Shown here: positions 14,594 to 25,404 of the stretch, one piece after another
Position numbering within the stretch: the first letter of the stretch is position 1
Layout of the letters: each line of letters starts with the position of its first letter
Source of the DNA: Gaertneriomyces semiglobifer
Lineage: Eukaryota; Chytridiomycota; Chytridiomycetes; Spizellomycetales; Spizellomycetaceae
Reading direction: 5' to 3'
DNA length: 64,000 nt
Assembly: GCA_025558075.1 (NCBI GenBank)
Contig: JAHLKF010000010.1
Span: 434,001-498,000 of the forward strand
Made by a program: the position numbers and the translations under genes
The notes under the pieces: generated by a model
Database searches by the model: none
What the model saw: the letters and a program-made list of their open reading frames with translations, nothing else
Told to the model about the DNA's origin: nothing

Positions 14594-16117
14594 CTATTCA
14601 TCCAAATCTTCCTCGGTTTGCCATCTCCAAGGCACGCACCAACAACACAGCCTCGATAACAGAGGTAATGACCTTCTTGTTCGTGGGGAGTGGCCTGAGA
14701 GCAGCGGCTCCCGTTCCTGAGCGACAAGCTCTTCCGAAAGTAGGCGAAGATCATCCATGAGCTCGTCGTTGAGTGTTTCGACAAGGGACGGCCTTCGAAC
14801 CTTATTTAGTTGAGAAAGGTTTAGAGGCAGGCTGGTAGAGGTAGACGCTTCGGTGGCCCTCAAGCCATCAATTGCATTGGGGGAAGCGTCTGTTGTTAGC
14901 ATGCGAGTGTGCGCGACGTGATGCGATTCCGCCGGAACCGAACTCACGAGGGGTGATTCTGAAGGGACAGACATGGGCAATGCAGGTGTATATTGAAATG
15001 CAAACTTTGACGTGTTTGGTGATGATGCAGTAGGTTTGATGACATGCGTGTGTGTGGACGGGCCTTCTGATTGCTTGTCCTCAGGCAACGGATCACACGT
15101 TCTTGATTCAGCTTCCGCATGCTGCTGCCCGATCTGTCGATCGGCTGAGCAATAACTCCTAATGCTGGGAGGTGATTCTTTAGAGTATTGATCTGCAGCA
15201 TTCGTGTTGATGACTTGCTGCAAAGCAGGTTGTGCGAGCATTTCGGTAACAACTGATGCCGGCTCAGAAACTGACCGAGTTGAAGGAATAGCAGACGATC
15301 TGGCAACATCGTACAGGGGCACCAATTCCTGTTTAGGAATCAGCCCATTTTCTCCTGATACTAATGGATTCTCCGCATGTTCGGTGGATACAATGGGTTC
15401 AAGCTCACTGCCTTCACCACCTTCCAAATCTGTCACGAGTCCGCCAATCCACTCTGCTACAAGTGCCTTGCGATCCTCTCCCATTGTCTCTGGACTGATC
15501 ATGGCTGATAATCGCGGCCCCAATGACGTCCGTGTAATAATCATTGGAGCGTCGGCGACTGAGCGGTTCAAATCGTCCGGGTCGGGATAGTCATCAGCCT
15601 GTAGTTGCACATCGGGCTTATCCAAAGCTGAGAAGCCAGTAGGGAGGCGGTCGTTAGTTTCTGATGCGGCCCAGAGTGGGGATGTGGTCGAGGATGCTGT
15701 CTGTATGGAGTCCGCAACCTCGCGTGCGACCGCAGAAGTAGAGGACGGCGGTGGTGTCTCTATACTCGCGGCACTACTTTGCTTCGATGCTATCGCGGAT
15801 CCGGGGTACAATCCGGCACTCATCTGCCTGGCCATCACAGCGAACACTGGTGCACCACCTTGCACTCCACTTGTCATTAGCCCGAGACCAAGTGCTGTCG
15901 TGCCGCGACTGCTACTTCCAATGCTAGTAACACTTTCTCTAGCGCCACCTTCACTCCTTATATCTCCCCAAACAACAGATCCTCGTTCAAGTTTAGAGAA
16001 GGATTGCAACGAAGGTATTAAAGCGAGGCCTGACCGTTCGTCAGCACCTCCCATAGTTCCCGCCCGCGGCCGGGGCGGTAATGCTGATATCATCGATTTT
16101 GAGGTTCCACTTGCCAT
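14594..16117 (-). CDS. Hypothetical Ser/Thr/Pro-rich protein
   Basis: A long open frame of about 507 residues from the first ATG (16117, MASGTSKSMI); the frame is also open ~20 residues upstream without ATG, so an earlier exon is possible. The sequence is low in complexity and rich in Ser, Thr, Pro, Glu and Ala, as in a disordered regulatory protein. Only the C-terminus looks structured: an acidic helix (ETLNDELMDDLRLLSEELVA), then EREPLLSG, then a Cys/Trp-rich patch (LLSRLCCWCVPWRW) and an acidic end. The EREPLL element resembles an acidic di-leucine sorting signal, and the Cys cluster could be palmitoylated; both are inference. No domain recognised. Antisense frames here are shadows. Confidence 0.65.
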   Translation of the reverse strand: MASGTSKSMISALPPRPRAGTMGGADERSGLALIPSLQSFSKLERGSVVWGDIRSEGGARESVTSIGSSSRGTTALGLGLMTSGVQGGAPVFAVMARQMSAGLYPGSAIASKQSSAASIETPPPSSTSAVAREVADSIQTASSTTSPLWAASETNDRLPTGFSALDKPDVQLQADDYPDPDDLNRSVADAPMIITRTSLGPRLSAMISPETMGEDRKALVAEWIGGLVTDLEGGEGSELEPIVSTEHAENPLVSGENGLIPKQELVPLYDVARSSAIPSTRSVSEPASVVTEMLAQPALQQVINTNAADQYSKESPPSIRSYCSADRQIGQQHAEAESRTCDPLPEDKQSEGPSTHTHVIKPTASSPNTSKFAFQYTPALPMSVPSESPLVSSVPAESHHVAHTRMLTTDASPNAIDGLRATEASTSTSLPLNLSQLNKVRRPSLVETLNDELMDDLRLLSEELVAQEREPLLSGHSPRTRRSLPLLSRLCCWCVPWRWQTEEDLDE

Positions 16118-16516
16118 GCCAGCAGCAACTGGCGATTCCTCTTCAGTATGGAGAAAATGTGTGTGCTGTGACAAGCACAGTGGAAGACCAGCGACGGTGC
16201 ACGCGTTAGTTAGGTCTGCAAACCGGCCGGGCCAACGATGATCAGGCGACGGGAGCTAGCGCTTCAGCTCCTCAAAGGCTCTGCGAAATATCCAAGGGCC
16301 ATGCTGCTACCGATATGTGGTTGCGAACTGGAAACGCACTGTCCTGTGATTCTGCCCCATTTGTACACATACTACTCAAGATCAATGGTCCCACACAAGC
16401 GGGACGCCGATCTCATTGCCCTTGCGTGAGCTTCATAGACCGGCTTACATATGCAGAATTGCGCAAGAAGAATAGCGGAAGAAACTGGTTGTACCAGGGG
16501 GTTAAACAGCAACTCC

Positions 16517-16641
16517 AATGGTCAGCACCCAACCGGTACTCTTACTCTTTCGTCAAGATGGGTTGGGGCACTTGATGGCTGGCTACTTTTTTCTTGCATT
16601 AAAATATGCATTCAATACGACCGAATGGTCAGCACCCAACC
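16517..16641. repeat. 18-bp direct repeat, two copies 107 bp apart
   Basis: The 18-mer aatggtcagcacccaacc occurs at 16517-16534 and again at 16624-16641. The second copy lies inside the decayed Fanzor coding part (its reverse strand encodes the segment before the RuvC-III-like Asp); the first lies about 90 nt downstream on the sense strand. It may be a short duplication formed after an insertion or slippage event. Confidence 0.75.
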
Positions 16642-17285
16642 AAGTACATCAGGCACAAGTCTTGGCAGACTCTGACGCTGGAGAACGGAGAAGACTTTTT
16701 GGGCAGCAGACTGTCGCACAGGTAACAGGTGATGGATGTGCCGTATTCATCCACCAGGCGAAACCGACCATCTACCCACAAGGCGTCGCTTCAATTGCTT
16801 TCCGCCGGGTGTGGTTGCGTTGCCTCGAGAGTTCTGGGTGCGACAATCGTTCGCGGGTCATTGTTGGTAATCCGCTTGACCAGCATTTCCCAAGTCTTCT
16901 CCTTGTCCATGTAGCTGGCAAACCGCATTCGTCGGGATTTACATTGCCCGTGAAGACCCAAAAGGACGTCCATATGCTGGAGTACTACCCGCAAGTATGC
17001 GTTGTACCGTTCCACGTCAGGTACTATGGCAGACGGCATCGTGACTTCAATGTGTGTAGCTCCTCGTTGGATTGGCGCAACCTCGCTTGCGCTCGGCTTC
17101 GTTTGGTAAAGCCTGCACGGGCGCATCTGTCCATAACGGGTCAGCGGGTGTCTTGTCCACCAACTCAGCATCTGCGACTGGTCGGCTTGAAACAATTGAT
17201 GACACCGACCGGCGTAGTGGCAAATGACAACACATCATATGTAACACTGGGCATTCCTCCCAACTACATGCATGTCGTGCAGTCC
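16585..17285 (-). pseudogene. Decayed Fanzor (eukaryotic TnpB-like RNA-guided nuclease) gene
   Basis: Read on the minus strand, pieces of a Fanzor1-type protein occur in the right order but in different frames with stops between them. First comes a remnant of the RuvC-I strand (MHVVGRNAQ near 17270) in which the expected Asp-Pro-Gly is gone. Then a basic helix (TKRSRAQARLRQSNEEL), a helical block VLQHMDVLLGLHGQCKSRRM, and a segment RFASYMDKEKTWEMLVKRIT. Next is LVDEYGTSITCYLCDSLL with a CxxC knuckle, a second VCQDLC knuckle, and a RuvC-III-like end ADHSVVLNAYFNARKK. At least three frame changes make it inactive as read. Only the 3' two-thirds seems present; the N-terminal part is not seen. 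Fanzors are known from chytrids (Spizellomyces). The call rests on motif order; a database comparison would settle it. Confidence 0.7.
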
Positions 17286-17293
17286 GAGCCTGT

Positions 17294-19651
17294 TCACTCA
17301 TGCCACACCCCCTGCTTGCTCTTGGCAAGCCAGCTATCGGCCCATCTATAGTCCATCTCCGCGCCGACCACAGGTTTGGAAAGTTTTTGCGGCGGGAAAC
17401 CTTGTAGCCAAGACCCTATGCTTTCTAAAATCTGCCTAAATGCCCCATCGCGTACATCCACATCTCTAGAACTCTCTGGGTCCGTGTCTATCAAAGGCGG
17501 ATGCACTGAATATGCACGCACGAGACCTAAGTCAATCAATGAGACAATGGCATCGTCAAGCGATTGTCGTGGGGTTGCCAGCAATGAGAGAATGTTCTCC
17601 GCACCGGCCCCGGTCAAGACGTATGCGTTCGAACATGGGGCGGCCGCAACGTTGATGGTCTGCGTATGAGTTTGCCGTGAAATTATGGTGCCTGGACCAC
17701 CTTCACAACGACCTGTTGAGCGAGAGTGGCACATGAGCATTTATCCAAATAAATGTTGCGCAAAACGTTTACCAAGGTATACAATATCCGCATCCGCAGG
17801 GACTGAGTCACTGAAGGTTTGCCATAATTGGCTGATATTGCTTTCGAACACCACATTATCCTCGAGTACTACAACACGATCAATATGCTCATCAACAACG
17901 TTTTGCATAACCCTCAAATGGCTGATTGTGCGCGCTAGCTCCAAAATGGTCAAGCGGGAGCCAAAAAGCCCCCAGCCATTAAGCAGACTTAATCGGGACT
18001 CTACCAGTGGCGATGCGATGGTCGTCGCGGGTACGATGTACGCCCCAAGGCCGAGGGCATGCAGTCGAACCACTAGCTCCTTTCGCCGGTCATGCCGAGA
18101 AGCCATGTTTATCGCGTAAATTCGTTGAATATTTGGCAGGTTCTTTCCAGGAAGGTGGAGGCTCTCAATATCAGTAAAGCCAGGAATAGGGAGAGAATCC
18201 CTTCGTGGCTGATACGAACCGCCCCAAGCCGTTGCGGTCCATAAGACGATGAGACCAACACAGCATACCACACCAATACGCACAATTAACCGCTTCATAT
18301 TGCCGGGTGTTCGCAGACTTCCGCCTAGGTAACTTGTGGGTATAGACGAGTAGTGCGAATCATGTTGGAGGTGTAGAGACAAGATCCATGTGCCTGCACA
18401 AGCGATCGCGACTCCGCATACGCGGAGGATGGTAAGTGCGTTCCAATCAATGATCCACGCCGCCAAAGCTATCACTGTTGCCTATTGCCGTTCTACTTCA
18501 AACTCTGAAGAGTATTCCAAAGTATGCAAGCAATCAAGTGCTCACCTGCATCAACGCCCAGTGACGGGTAGTCCTATAATTCAACACGGAGTGCACCCCA
18601 CCCGTAAACCCGCAGCAACTGACAAAGATCGTAAGCACCAGGCCGAATGACCAAAATTGGGGTATCAAAAGGACCGACGGGTTGAGGAGTTGCAATGCAA
18701 TCCACAACAGCATGTAACCTGCAATGAGGATGGGCTACCCAAGGAAGATTAGACATTGACGAAGTCCGCAGAGCGATATTCCCAGACGATACGTACACCA
18801 GTATGGCGCACAACATGCCAGTGGTTCATGGTGCCGTCTGCTTGCAGACTATCATTGTAGTAACTGTTCCAATGGTATCCTGACATTGTCGCTCCAAAAG
18901 CCAGCAAGGCAAAAGAAGCGAAGGTTTGGGTTTGCAGACTCTCATAAACAGCGCAAGTAGTTCCAGCAATCATTAAGACAAGCACAATGAGAACGGGCGT
19001 TTTGACTGTGCTGGCCTTGGCGTCAAATAAAATCTGTGATGCTGCCGGAACAGCAATGATGTGTACCAGGAGCACAATGATAAAAACATCCACAGGAAGC
19101 AGCATCAATATCCTTCAGAATGATGTATTAGGCCCTCATCTTTCCAAACGCAGTCTAAAGAGGTCTTAACTAACCATGAAACCGCTATGCAATTGCAAGC
19201 AACCAGCATCGCCAATCGAACTCTTCGTGTGAGGCTTCCCTTATATGATATTGATGGAAGCGCTCCTACAGAGACTGCTACTTCTGCGGAGGCATATATA
19301 CAAATCTGTAGAAACGTCAAGTGTCGATATTCTGCGAAATCATAACGCTCTGAGCGGACATACCTGATGGACTAATAATATGAACACTGCCATGGAAAAC
19401 AGATTACTGATGGTCTGATGCGGAATATAATTGAATGCAGCTTTCGTTGATAGCAGGAGCATAGCAATGCTCACTACACTTGGTGAGAGTATCCATGGAA
19501 CTTTCATTATCGCGGGCATGCTGTGTAATCTGTCAATGGGTTCTATGATCATCCAACTACAAGGCAAGAGCAGGCCGACATCCAAGCAAACTATCTTAAA
19601 GCGAAGGTCAGTTGCCCACCAAATCAGCGGCGTTCTTAACAGGTTCTGCAT
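17294..19651 (-). CDS. DMT-like membrane domain fused to GT25-type glycosyltransferase domain
   Basis: The N-terminal half (from ATG 19651) is a chain of hydrophobic helices over several short exons, ending in a pattern like the last two helices of drug/metabolite transporters (IALAAWIIDWNALTILRVCG, then a GTWIL helix). A further single helix (IGVVCCVGLIVLWTATAW) follows, then a family 25-like transferase domain: IYAINMASRHDRRKEL, the acidic motif VVVLEDNVV, then after an intron (GTAAACGT to CTCAACAG, about 17699-17758) NAYVLTGAGAENILSLL. The 17741-18475 frame holds transporter end, extra helix and transferase start without a break. The usual LEDD motif reads LEDN. Probably a Golgi/ER enzyme adding a sugar in the lumen. 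The most N-terminal helices are divergent and some early junctions (18.5-19.4 kb) are approximate. The end abuts the Fanzor relic. Confidence 0.75.
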
Positions 19652-19896
19652 TTTGAAGGCTGCGCTTTTTGAAGGACGTTGAGCGCGACGACCGTGTTGT
19701 CGATAACAAGGTTACATAATCTGAGCACGTAAGCAACTCCGCTGCCCGCTCGACAATTCGCGCCGAAGCGACTCTATGTCCCGCATCTCTGAATGGTCTG
19801 GCTGTGCGGGTCTAAAGGCATGTTGTAATGTGATTGTAGAAATGCCGTTTGATTGTTACCAAGTTTGATGGAAAAACTCATGCTAAAACGTTTGTA

Positions 19897-20976
19897 ATGA
19901 CCACCGAACCTCCGTTTAACATTCAAAGTGGTCGCCTGAAAATGTACGAGGGAGAGTCTGCTGCAACCTTATCCGGAGAGCTTCGCAGGGAACGCTCGCC
20001 GAACAACTCTGCTTGGAGGCGCATCAAGTTAAAACTCTTCCCTAACCACAAGAAATCTGCTCAGCCATACCCGGAATCTCATCAAAACTGGAATGAGCAA
20101 CCCCACCGTCGTCCATCTGGTGCTTTTGATCGTGCGATTTTGGTGGAGCCTAGGGCGCTAGAGCCTGGTGCAAATTCAGGTGTAGCACGCCTCGCGGAAG
20201 CAGCTGAGAGCGAACAATACAGAAGGGCATCACAATTGTCTCACCTTGGGCTCCCACTTGATTCACCGTCTCAGCGACGTGGCTCGCAGTTATCACAGCA
20301 ACGAGAGGCAGAAAACGATAGACCGTCGACAAAGGAGCAACAATTAGCCAGTGAAAAGCGGCTATGGCAAGAGCGAGAAAGCTGGGCTCGAGAACGGGAG
20401 GGGCTTCTTGAAGATATATCAACACTTAGGCGTGCTAACGCTGATTTGAATGATTGCTTGAAACAGGAGAAAGAAGGCCATGATGATGCGTACCATGCGC
20501 TTGAAGAACGCAATGCGCAGTTGGAATCCGAGCTGCGCGATTTGCACTCGGCACTCATTGCTAAGAACGGAGAAATCACCAACTTGCACCAATCACTGCG
20601 GGAGAGTCGGCAAAGCATTGAAATGCAGGAGGATCAAATTGCAGCGCTTCACCGTTCCATCGGACAAGCCAATGTTGAGCTCGACCGCTGCCGCTCATCG
20701 ATGCATCGCTTGCAAACAAGCATGGCTGAGCGGGATATGCTCGCTGCTGAAGCTGCATTGCGCTTGAAAGAGTGCAATGTGAGGCAGCGGGCAGCAACGC
20801 TCTACCAGAACTCTACGTCAAACCCCGCTTTGATTGGTAGAACGCATATAATACCGGCCGCCCTGGATAACAGCGCCCACAGGGTGCGTAGCTTGACGAG
20901 TATGGGGTCAATGGGGAGCATCCCCCCCATGGGGAAGCAGGTCTCCCAACTGATGGGTGAATTATACAGCTTTTAA
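19897..20976 (+). CDS. Coiled-coil protein, single exon
   Basis: A 359-residue protein starting at the first ATG of the frame (19897, MTTEPPFNIQ). The N-terminal third is polar and basic (AWRRIKLKLFPNHKK). Residues about 145-300 form a long coiled coil rich in Glu, Arg, Gln and Leu with heptad spacing, and the C-terminus is Ser/Met/Gly-rich (SLTSMGSMGSIPPMG). No enzymatic or binding domain recognised. It could be a cytoskeletal or scaffold protein, but nothing in the context points to a partner. TAA stop at 20974-20976. Confidence 0.75.
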   Translation: MTTEPPFNIQSGRLKMYEGESAATLSGELRRERSPNNSAWRRIKLKLFPNHKKSAQPYPESHQNWNEQPHRRPSGAFDRAILVEPRALEPGANSGVARLAEAAESEQYRRASQLSHLGLPLDSPSQRRGSQLSQQREAENDRPSTKEQQLASEKRLWQERESWAREREGLLEDISTLRRANADLNDCLKQEKEGHDDAYHALEERNAQLESELRDLHSALIAKNGEITNLHQSLRESRQSIEMQEDQIAALHRSIGQANVELDRCRSSMHRLQTSMAERDMLAAEAALRLKECNVRQRAATLYQNSTSNPALIGRTHIIPAALDNSAHRVRSLTSMGSMGSIPPMGKQVSQLMGELYSF

Positions 20977-21582
20977 TATGAAGCGGATGAGATCGACGTT
21001 CCAAGTTTTATAGTTAGCCACAAGAAATCTACGGAATAATCACAAGCAAGTTGACAGTATCTCTTGGTTAAGCCTGTCTAATTGGAGTCACTGTACAGTA
21101 TAGTTTGTCCTTCTTGGATACCAATAATTCTAAGTTTTAAATGAAGTCGTGGTTCGGCGCCGTGGGAAAGCTTTCCGTCTGCGCGGGGAAAGCACAGTCC
21201 ATCGCAACCGAGCAAGAGTTTCGTTCAGTGTAAGCTGATAGTGGGTGTGTCGGAATCTCTGAGCGTGTGACTGGTACTGGAATGCCGGTGATGAAGTCTG
21301 TGAAGCGGCTGGTCGTGTGGCGCGCTTGCAAGGAGACGAAGTTGGTTGAAAATAGTTGGTAATGAGGTTAGGCATGGCAGCCAAAGGCGACCCAACCTCT
21401 GTTGGGCCCTGCCGTTACTCGGGAGATATGAACTCGTTGAAACTCAGAAGATACACGCGCGCGTTCCAAGGACGCTACTGCTTGGGCCACTTGCTTCGAC
21501 CATTCTATTCTTAGGGATAACTAGGCTGCGGAGTTTGCAGATATAAAAACGAACTTCAGACGCTGAGTAAACACGAACAGTC
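20977..21582. other. Intergenic, convergent gene ends
   Basis: About 600 nt between the stops of the coiled-coil gene and the Na+/H+ antiporter. Only short, non-conserved open frames are present. I see no RNA gene or repeat. Confidence 0.5.
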
Positions 21583-23402
21583 CTATACCGGCTCCCGCAG
21601 TTCTCTTGTCGTCTCCCCACTCGTCCTCGTATCCCACCATCCGCGCGATGCAGTTTTGACCTTGTCGAGCTCCCCAAATATCCAGTGCGTAACTCTTTCT
21701 GCTTTACTCTCCCCCAAGTCCCAACCTTCATAAGGACTCACCCACTCCCACGTTCGCTCCCCTTCTCTCAACTCTTTCATTAATGGTGGCTTCCATTCCT
21801 TCTGATGCTTTGCGTCCAGGAGATGTAAGAGACGCATTCCAGGAAAGGATAGCACACCGAAAAGGATACCAGTAGAAAAGACAGTCCAGAGGACAACATC
21901 GTATATCATCAAGCTGTTGGCAGATTCTAAATGCTCATGGGCTTCAACAGCATAGTATACTGCTGCGCTGCCCATCGGCCCGAAGAAACCCGTAAATATC
22001 GCGTGGTATACGTTGCCTTCGAAAACTGGCATGAGTCGCGCGTTTGCAACGAATATGGGAACTCTTCGGAAAAGGACGCTGAGGATCGAAAAACTTATGA
22101 GTAGGCCATACCCAATCTCGTAAAATCGGTGCCAAGGAAGCACGAGGCCGAGGAGCACGCAGTAGACGGCGGTAAGCGTATAATCAAAAGCGCTTTGAAC
22201 TTTGAAGCATGGAGCAGATCAGTGACAAGAAGCATAGCACACGAACGATCATCTATACCTCTCTGTTGATCATGACGGACAGAGGCGGCGAGGCTACGGG
22301 CGTATACGGATGCGCCTGTGAAGCAAGCAAAAAATTCGTTGCCGCCTGCGCCCACACAGTGCATTAGTTTGGTGTTCCTACAGAAACAGCACCGTCACGG
22401 TAAGGAACCATTCACCTACCCCACATCCTGATGACTCCTACAGTCACCAATGTCAACGCCACAGTAATAACGACCATTGAATCCTTTCCGGTGATTTCGT
22501 CCTTTAACCCAATCCGTTCGATTCGACCAGCAACGTACCCGATTGCGGCGCCGACGAGAACTGCAAGCATTATTTCGAAGAGAATGATCTCGTAGATCCA
22601 TTTTCCAATTGCATGCCCAGGCGATTCCTATGTACGCGACAGAGTTAATACGTGCCCGCATAGTCATCATTGAATGCAGCCTGCTTTATATACCCACTCG
22701 CATCAGCAATAGCGGCATCATAAAGACAGCGTAAGCAATCCCATCATTCGCACCACTCTCTGCCGTTAGAATATTTCGCACTCTTGTAGGAAGATACTTC
22801 TCTGCCAATGTCCCGCGTACAATCGAGGATGCCAGAACAGGGTCTGTGGCCGTCAATGACGCGCCGAGTAGTAAGGACTCGAGGAAACGAAATGGAAACA
22901 GTGCGAAGGCGAACGCAGACGTGATGAAGAACGCGTAGAATGCGTTAGGCACGAGGAGAACAAAGAGAGAACGCCAACGGTGTTGAACGTATAGCGGTGG
23001 AAGGGTGATTCCACAAGACCAGAGCTGAAGGGCTATGGCTTGGTGCACCAAACTGGTTAAACTGAGAATCAACAAAATGCGTGGACGGCTACACTCACTG
23101 AATCGAGATAGTTCCTTCACAACTCCCATGACCATTTCAACATTATCCTCCTCATGTGGGTTGACCCACCCAAGCACAACAGGTGATGCTAGGATTCCCA
23201 GAGTAATGGCGACGATCACCTAATCCATCAATATGTTAGCTTCAACATGTTGAGCATCTCTGCAATGTCGGCAGTTACTGACCTCATTGAGTAAGAGATA
23301 TCTTTGAATCCACGAGCCAGCGACGGCAAATATCAAGAGATATACGCCAAGAATTGCACAACCGGCGTACAAAAGGTGAAGATGGTCAGGATTTGCGAAC
23401 AT
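21583..23402 (-). CDS. Na+/H+ antiporter (CPA1, fungal Nha1/Sod2 type)
   Basis: A membrane exchanger that expels Na+ (or K+) against H+. Helices run through the whole protein; the hallmark ion-binding motif of the family is seen in LLLGASLTATDPVLASSIV (the TDP region), followed by ILTAESGANDGIAYAVFMMP with the acidic ND pair conserved in CPA1 exchangers. Start ATG 23402 (MFANPDHLHLLYAGC). An intron joins LLLNE to VIVAITLGILASP, and others lie near 23.07, 22.67, 22.42 and 22.2 kb. The last exon (to TAG 21583) adds helices and a short hydrophilic tail ending RELREPV. The tail is far shorter than in yeast Nha1, closer to Sod2 length. Product confident; a few splice sites approximate. Confidence 0.88.
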
Positions 23403-23589
23403 GTTTGCCCCTCGGAAGTAGCTGAAGTAGGTGTGAGAGGGCCGTTTGCGTTGCTTTCCGAATCGCCATGCGATAAGTTTATTATGATGATGATATCCAG
23501 AACCTGCTACAATGAATCCTTCGGATTCTGGTGGTGGACAATGTGTGATGCTGAAAACGAAGCGAATTGCAATTAGTCTCGTCAACTTC

Positions 23590-23993
23590 GGTGGCTCTCG
23601 GTTTTTACGTTGCTTCCACTTTTGAATGAAAGTCAGTGATGACATTATCGAACGTTCCATATTTCTGCAGTTCGAAAATGTGGGCAGATGAAGGCATCAT
23701 GAGTCCACTTCAAAATTACACTCCTTTCTCTGCTCCACAACAGGTTGGTGCCCGAGCACCTTTGTGCAGAGCACGAACCTCAACTTTGGAGAAGAAAACT
23801 ATCTGCCGCTCATTGCCCTCGTCAAGTATCAACGTACGCTTTTGCGCGATGTTTGCGGTCGCAGCCATTTCAGCCAGCGCCCCCAGTCCTAGATGAAGCA
23901 AGTTCTGCAATAAATGCAACATCAGCCTCAAGAAGGCTGCGCAAGCTGTTAGCCTGTTGCTCTTTCACGGAGGGCTTGCTTACCTGCCATGTC
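23590..23993 (-). CDS. Possible small gene of unknown function
   Basis: Between the antiporter and the GT90 gene the minus strand holds short in-frame stretches that look coding: an ATG with a strong donor (ATGGCAGGTAAGC, near 23990), a hydrophobic stretch (LLHLGLGALAEMAATANIAQ), KRTLILDEGNERQIVFFS, and FELQKYGTFDNVITDFHSKV before a TAA. Two GT-AG introns would link them into a protein of roughly 85-90 residues. A second possible frame (QQANSLRSLLEADVAFIAEL) competes with this model. I do not recognise the family. Confidence 0.28.
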
Positions 23994-24127
23994 AACGGTG
24001 CACGCGTAAGTCCTGCTGCTTGTCCATACTGCGCATGCGCGTACGTGTTCTCGTCTGGAAAAGTTCGGCAAGTTCACATTAAGATCCTATACACAAGCTT
24101 TCATTCACTCCTGATAGCATTAGCATC

Positions 24128-25404
24128 ATGGCGGCCACCCGTTTCAACTCCCGACGGCTAATTCTCAGCGGAGTTCTTTCGCTTTTCCTGGTCTTCTGTT
24201 TCTGGTTGATAGTTGACCTCAGGAGCGAGGAGCGTATTGGTGAGCGCAAAGTTCAAGAGAAGAGCGTGTTCATGACGGATTCCCAGTGCGAAAAGAGCTT
24301 TCCGGGACTTTTTGAAGAGATTGATAAAGCTGTGCAGAGGAGGAAAGGAAAAAAGATCGTTCCCGAGGAGCTGGTGAATGGCGAGATTCGTGGATATGTA
24401 TATGATCAGCAGGTACGACCGTTCACTGCACGTTCCATTCCTAGACGTAAGCAGGAACGTAATCATTATCATGCCTCCGGTGGGAGTAGATATACATTAC
24501 CTTCGGTAAGGTCAAGGATTATACTTCTCGGCCCTTGGCAGTACTGCTCGCCCTCCATCGCGCCGTTATCACATCACCCGACCCTCTTCCGAACTTTCAT
24601 TTCGCGCTTGACAGCGGGGATCGAGCGCCGAGCAAGGAGGTTTTATGGTCTTTAGCGTATAACCTAGCAGATACCGCGACTCAACTGTGGCCAATGGTTG
24701 ATTTTGGCTTTTGGTCATGGCCGGAACCGCACGTTGAAGGTTACAATACTGTCAAGCTGCGAGCAGACTCTGTCGACAAGAGATACAACTATCAGGTTGC
24801 GGACAAGATTCCCAAGGCAGTTTGGAGAGGTGCGAGCCTTGGTGGCAATGAGGTGCGAGCAAAGTTGATGGAAGTGAGCAAGGGTAAACCGTGGGCGGAT
24901 ATAGAATTACTGGATTGGGGCGACAAATCGGTAATTCAAAAAAAGCTATTTTCCATGTCGGATCATTGCAAGTATCAATACCTCATTCACACCGAGGGCA
25001 ACACGTACTCGGGACGATTGAAGTACCTTTTCCAATGCAATAGTGTGGTGATCATCCACAAGATGAGTTGGCAACAACACTTCCACCCTCTTCTCAAGCA
25101 TGAGGGGCCGGATCAAAATTATGTTCTGGTTGAGAGAGATTGGTCGGATTTGGAGAAGAAGATTATGGAGCTCAACGCCGACCCACGGTTGAGGGAGAAG
25201 ATTGCTAGGAATGGGAAAAGATTTGCCAACTTGTATCTTGGACCAGCGGCGCAGAATTGTTACTGGAGGAGACATTTGAGAAGCTGGGCTGCTACGTTAG
25301 ATGAAAAAGCAGACTGGCAATACTTAGATGAGGACGGGATGCCAAAAGGAACGGATTTGGAGAGCTTCGCATTGATGAGGCGAGTCGAATGGACTCCGAA
25401 ATGA
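24128..25404 (+). CDS. Glycosyltransferase family 90 (CAP10-like)
   Basis: A type II membrane protein: a short basic cytosolic tail, one signal-anchor helix (SGVLSLFLVFCFWLIV, about residues 14-30), a stem, then a GT90/CAP10 domain. Family features seen: a strand IYITFGKVKDYTSRPLAVLL directly after an intron (24418-24490, acceptor GGGAGTAG), IPKAVWRGASLGGNEVR, the nucleotide-binding-type block HTEGNTYSGRLKYLFQCNSV, and SWQQHFHPLLKHEGPDQNYV. In fungi such enzymes add xylose or other sugars to capsule and wall glycans; in animals, O-glucose or xylose to EGF repeats. Its substrate here is not known. Start ATG 24128; stop TGA 25402-25404. It lies between a membrane-GT25 and a DMT-DUF3431 gene, which supports a role in surface glycans. 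Confidence 0.9.

Noticed and set aside
15684..16241. A 185-codon plus-strand frame
   Set aside because: Antisense shadow of the long Ser/Pro-rich minus-strand gene.
16518..17351. A 277-codon open frame on the plus strand
   Set aside because: It lies antisense to the Fanzor remnants and has no family features of its own; the minus-strand motifs explain the sequence better.
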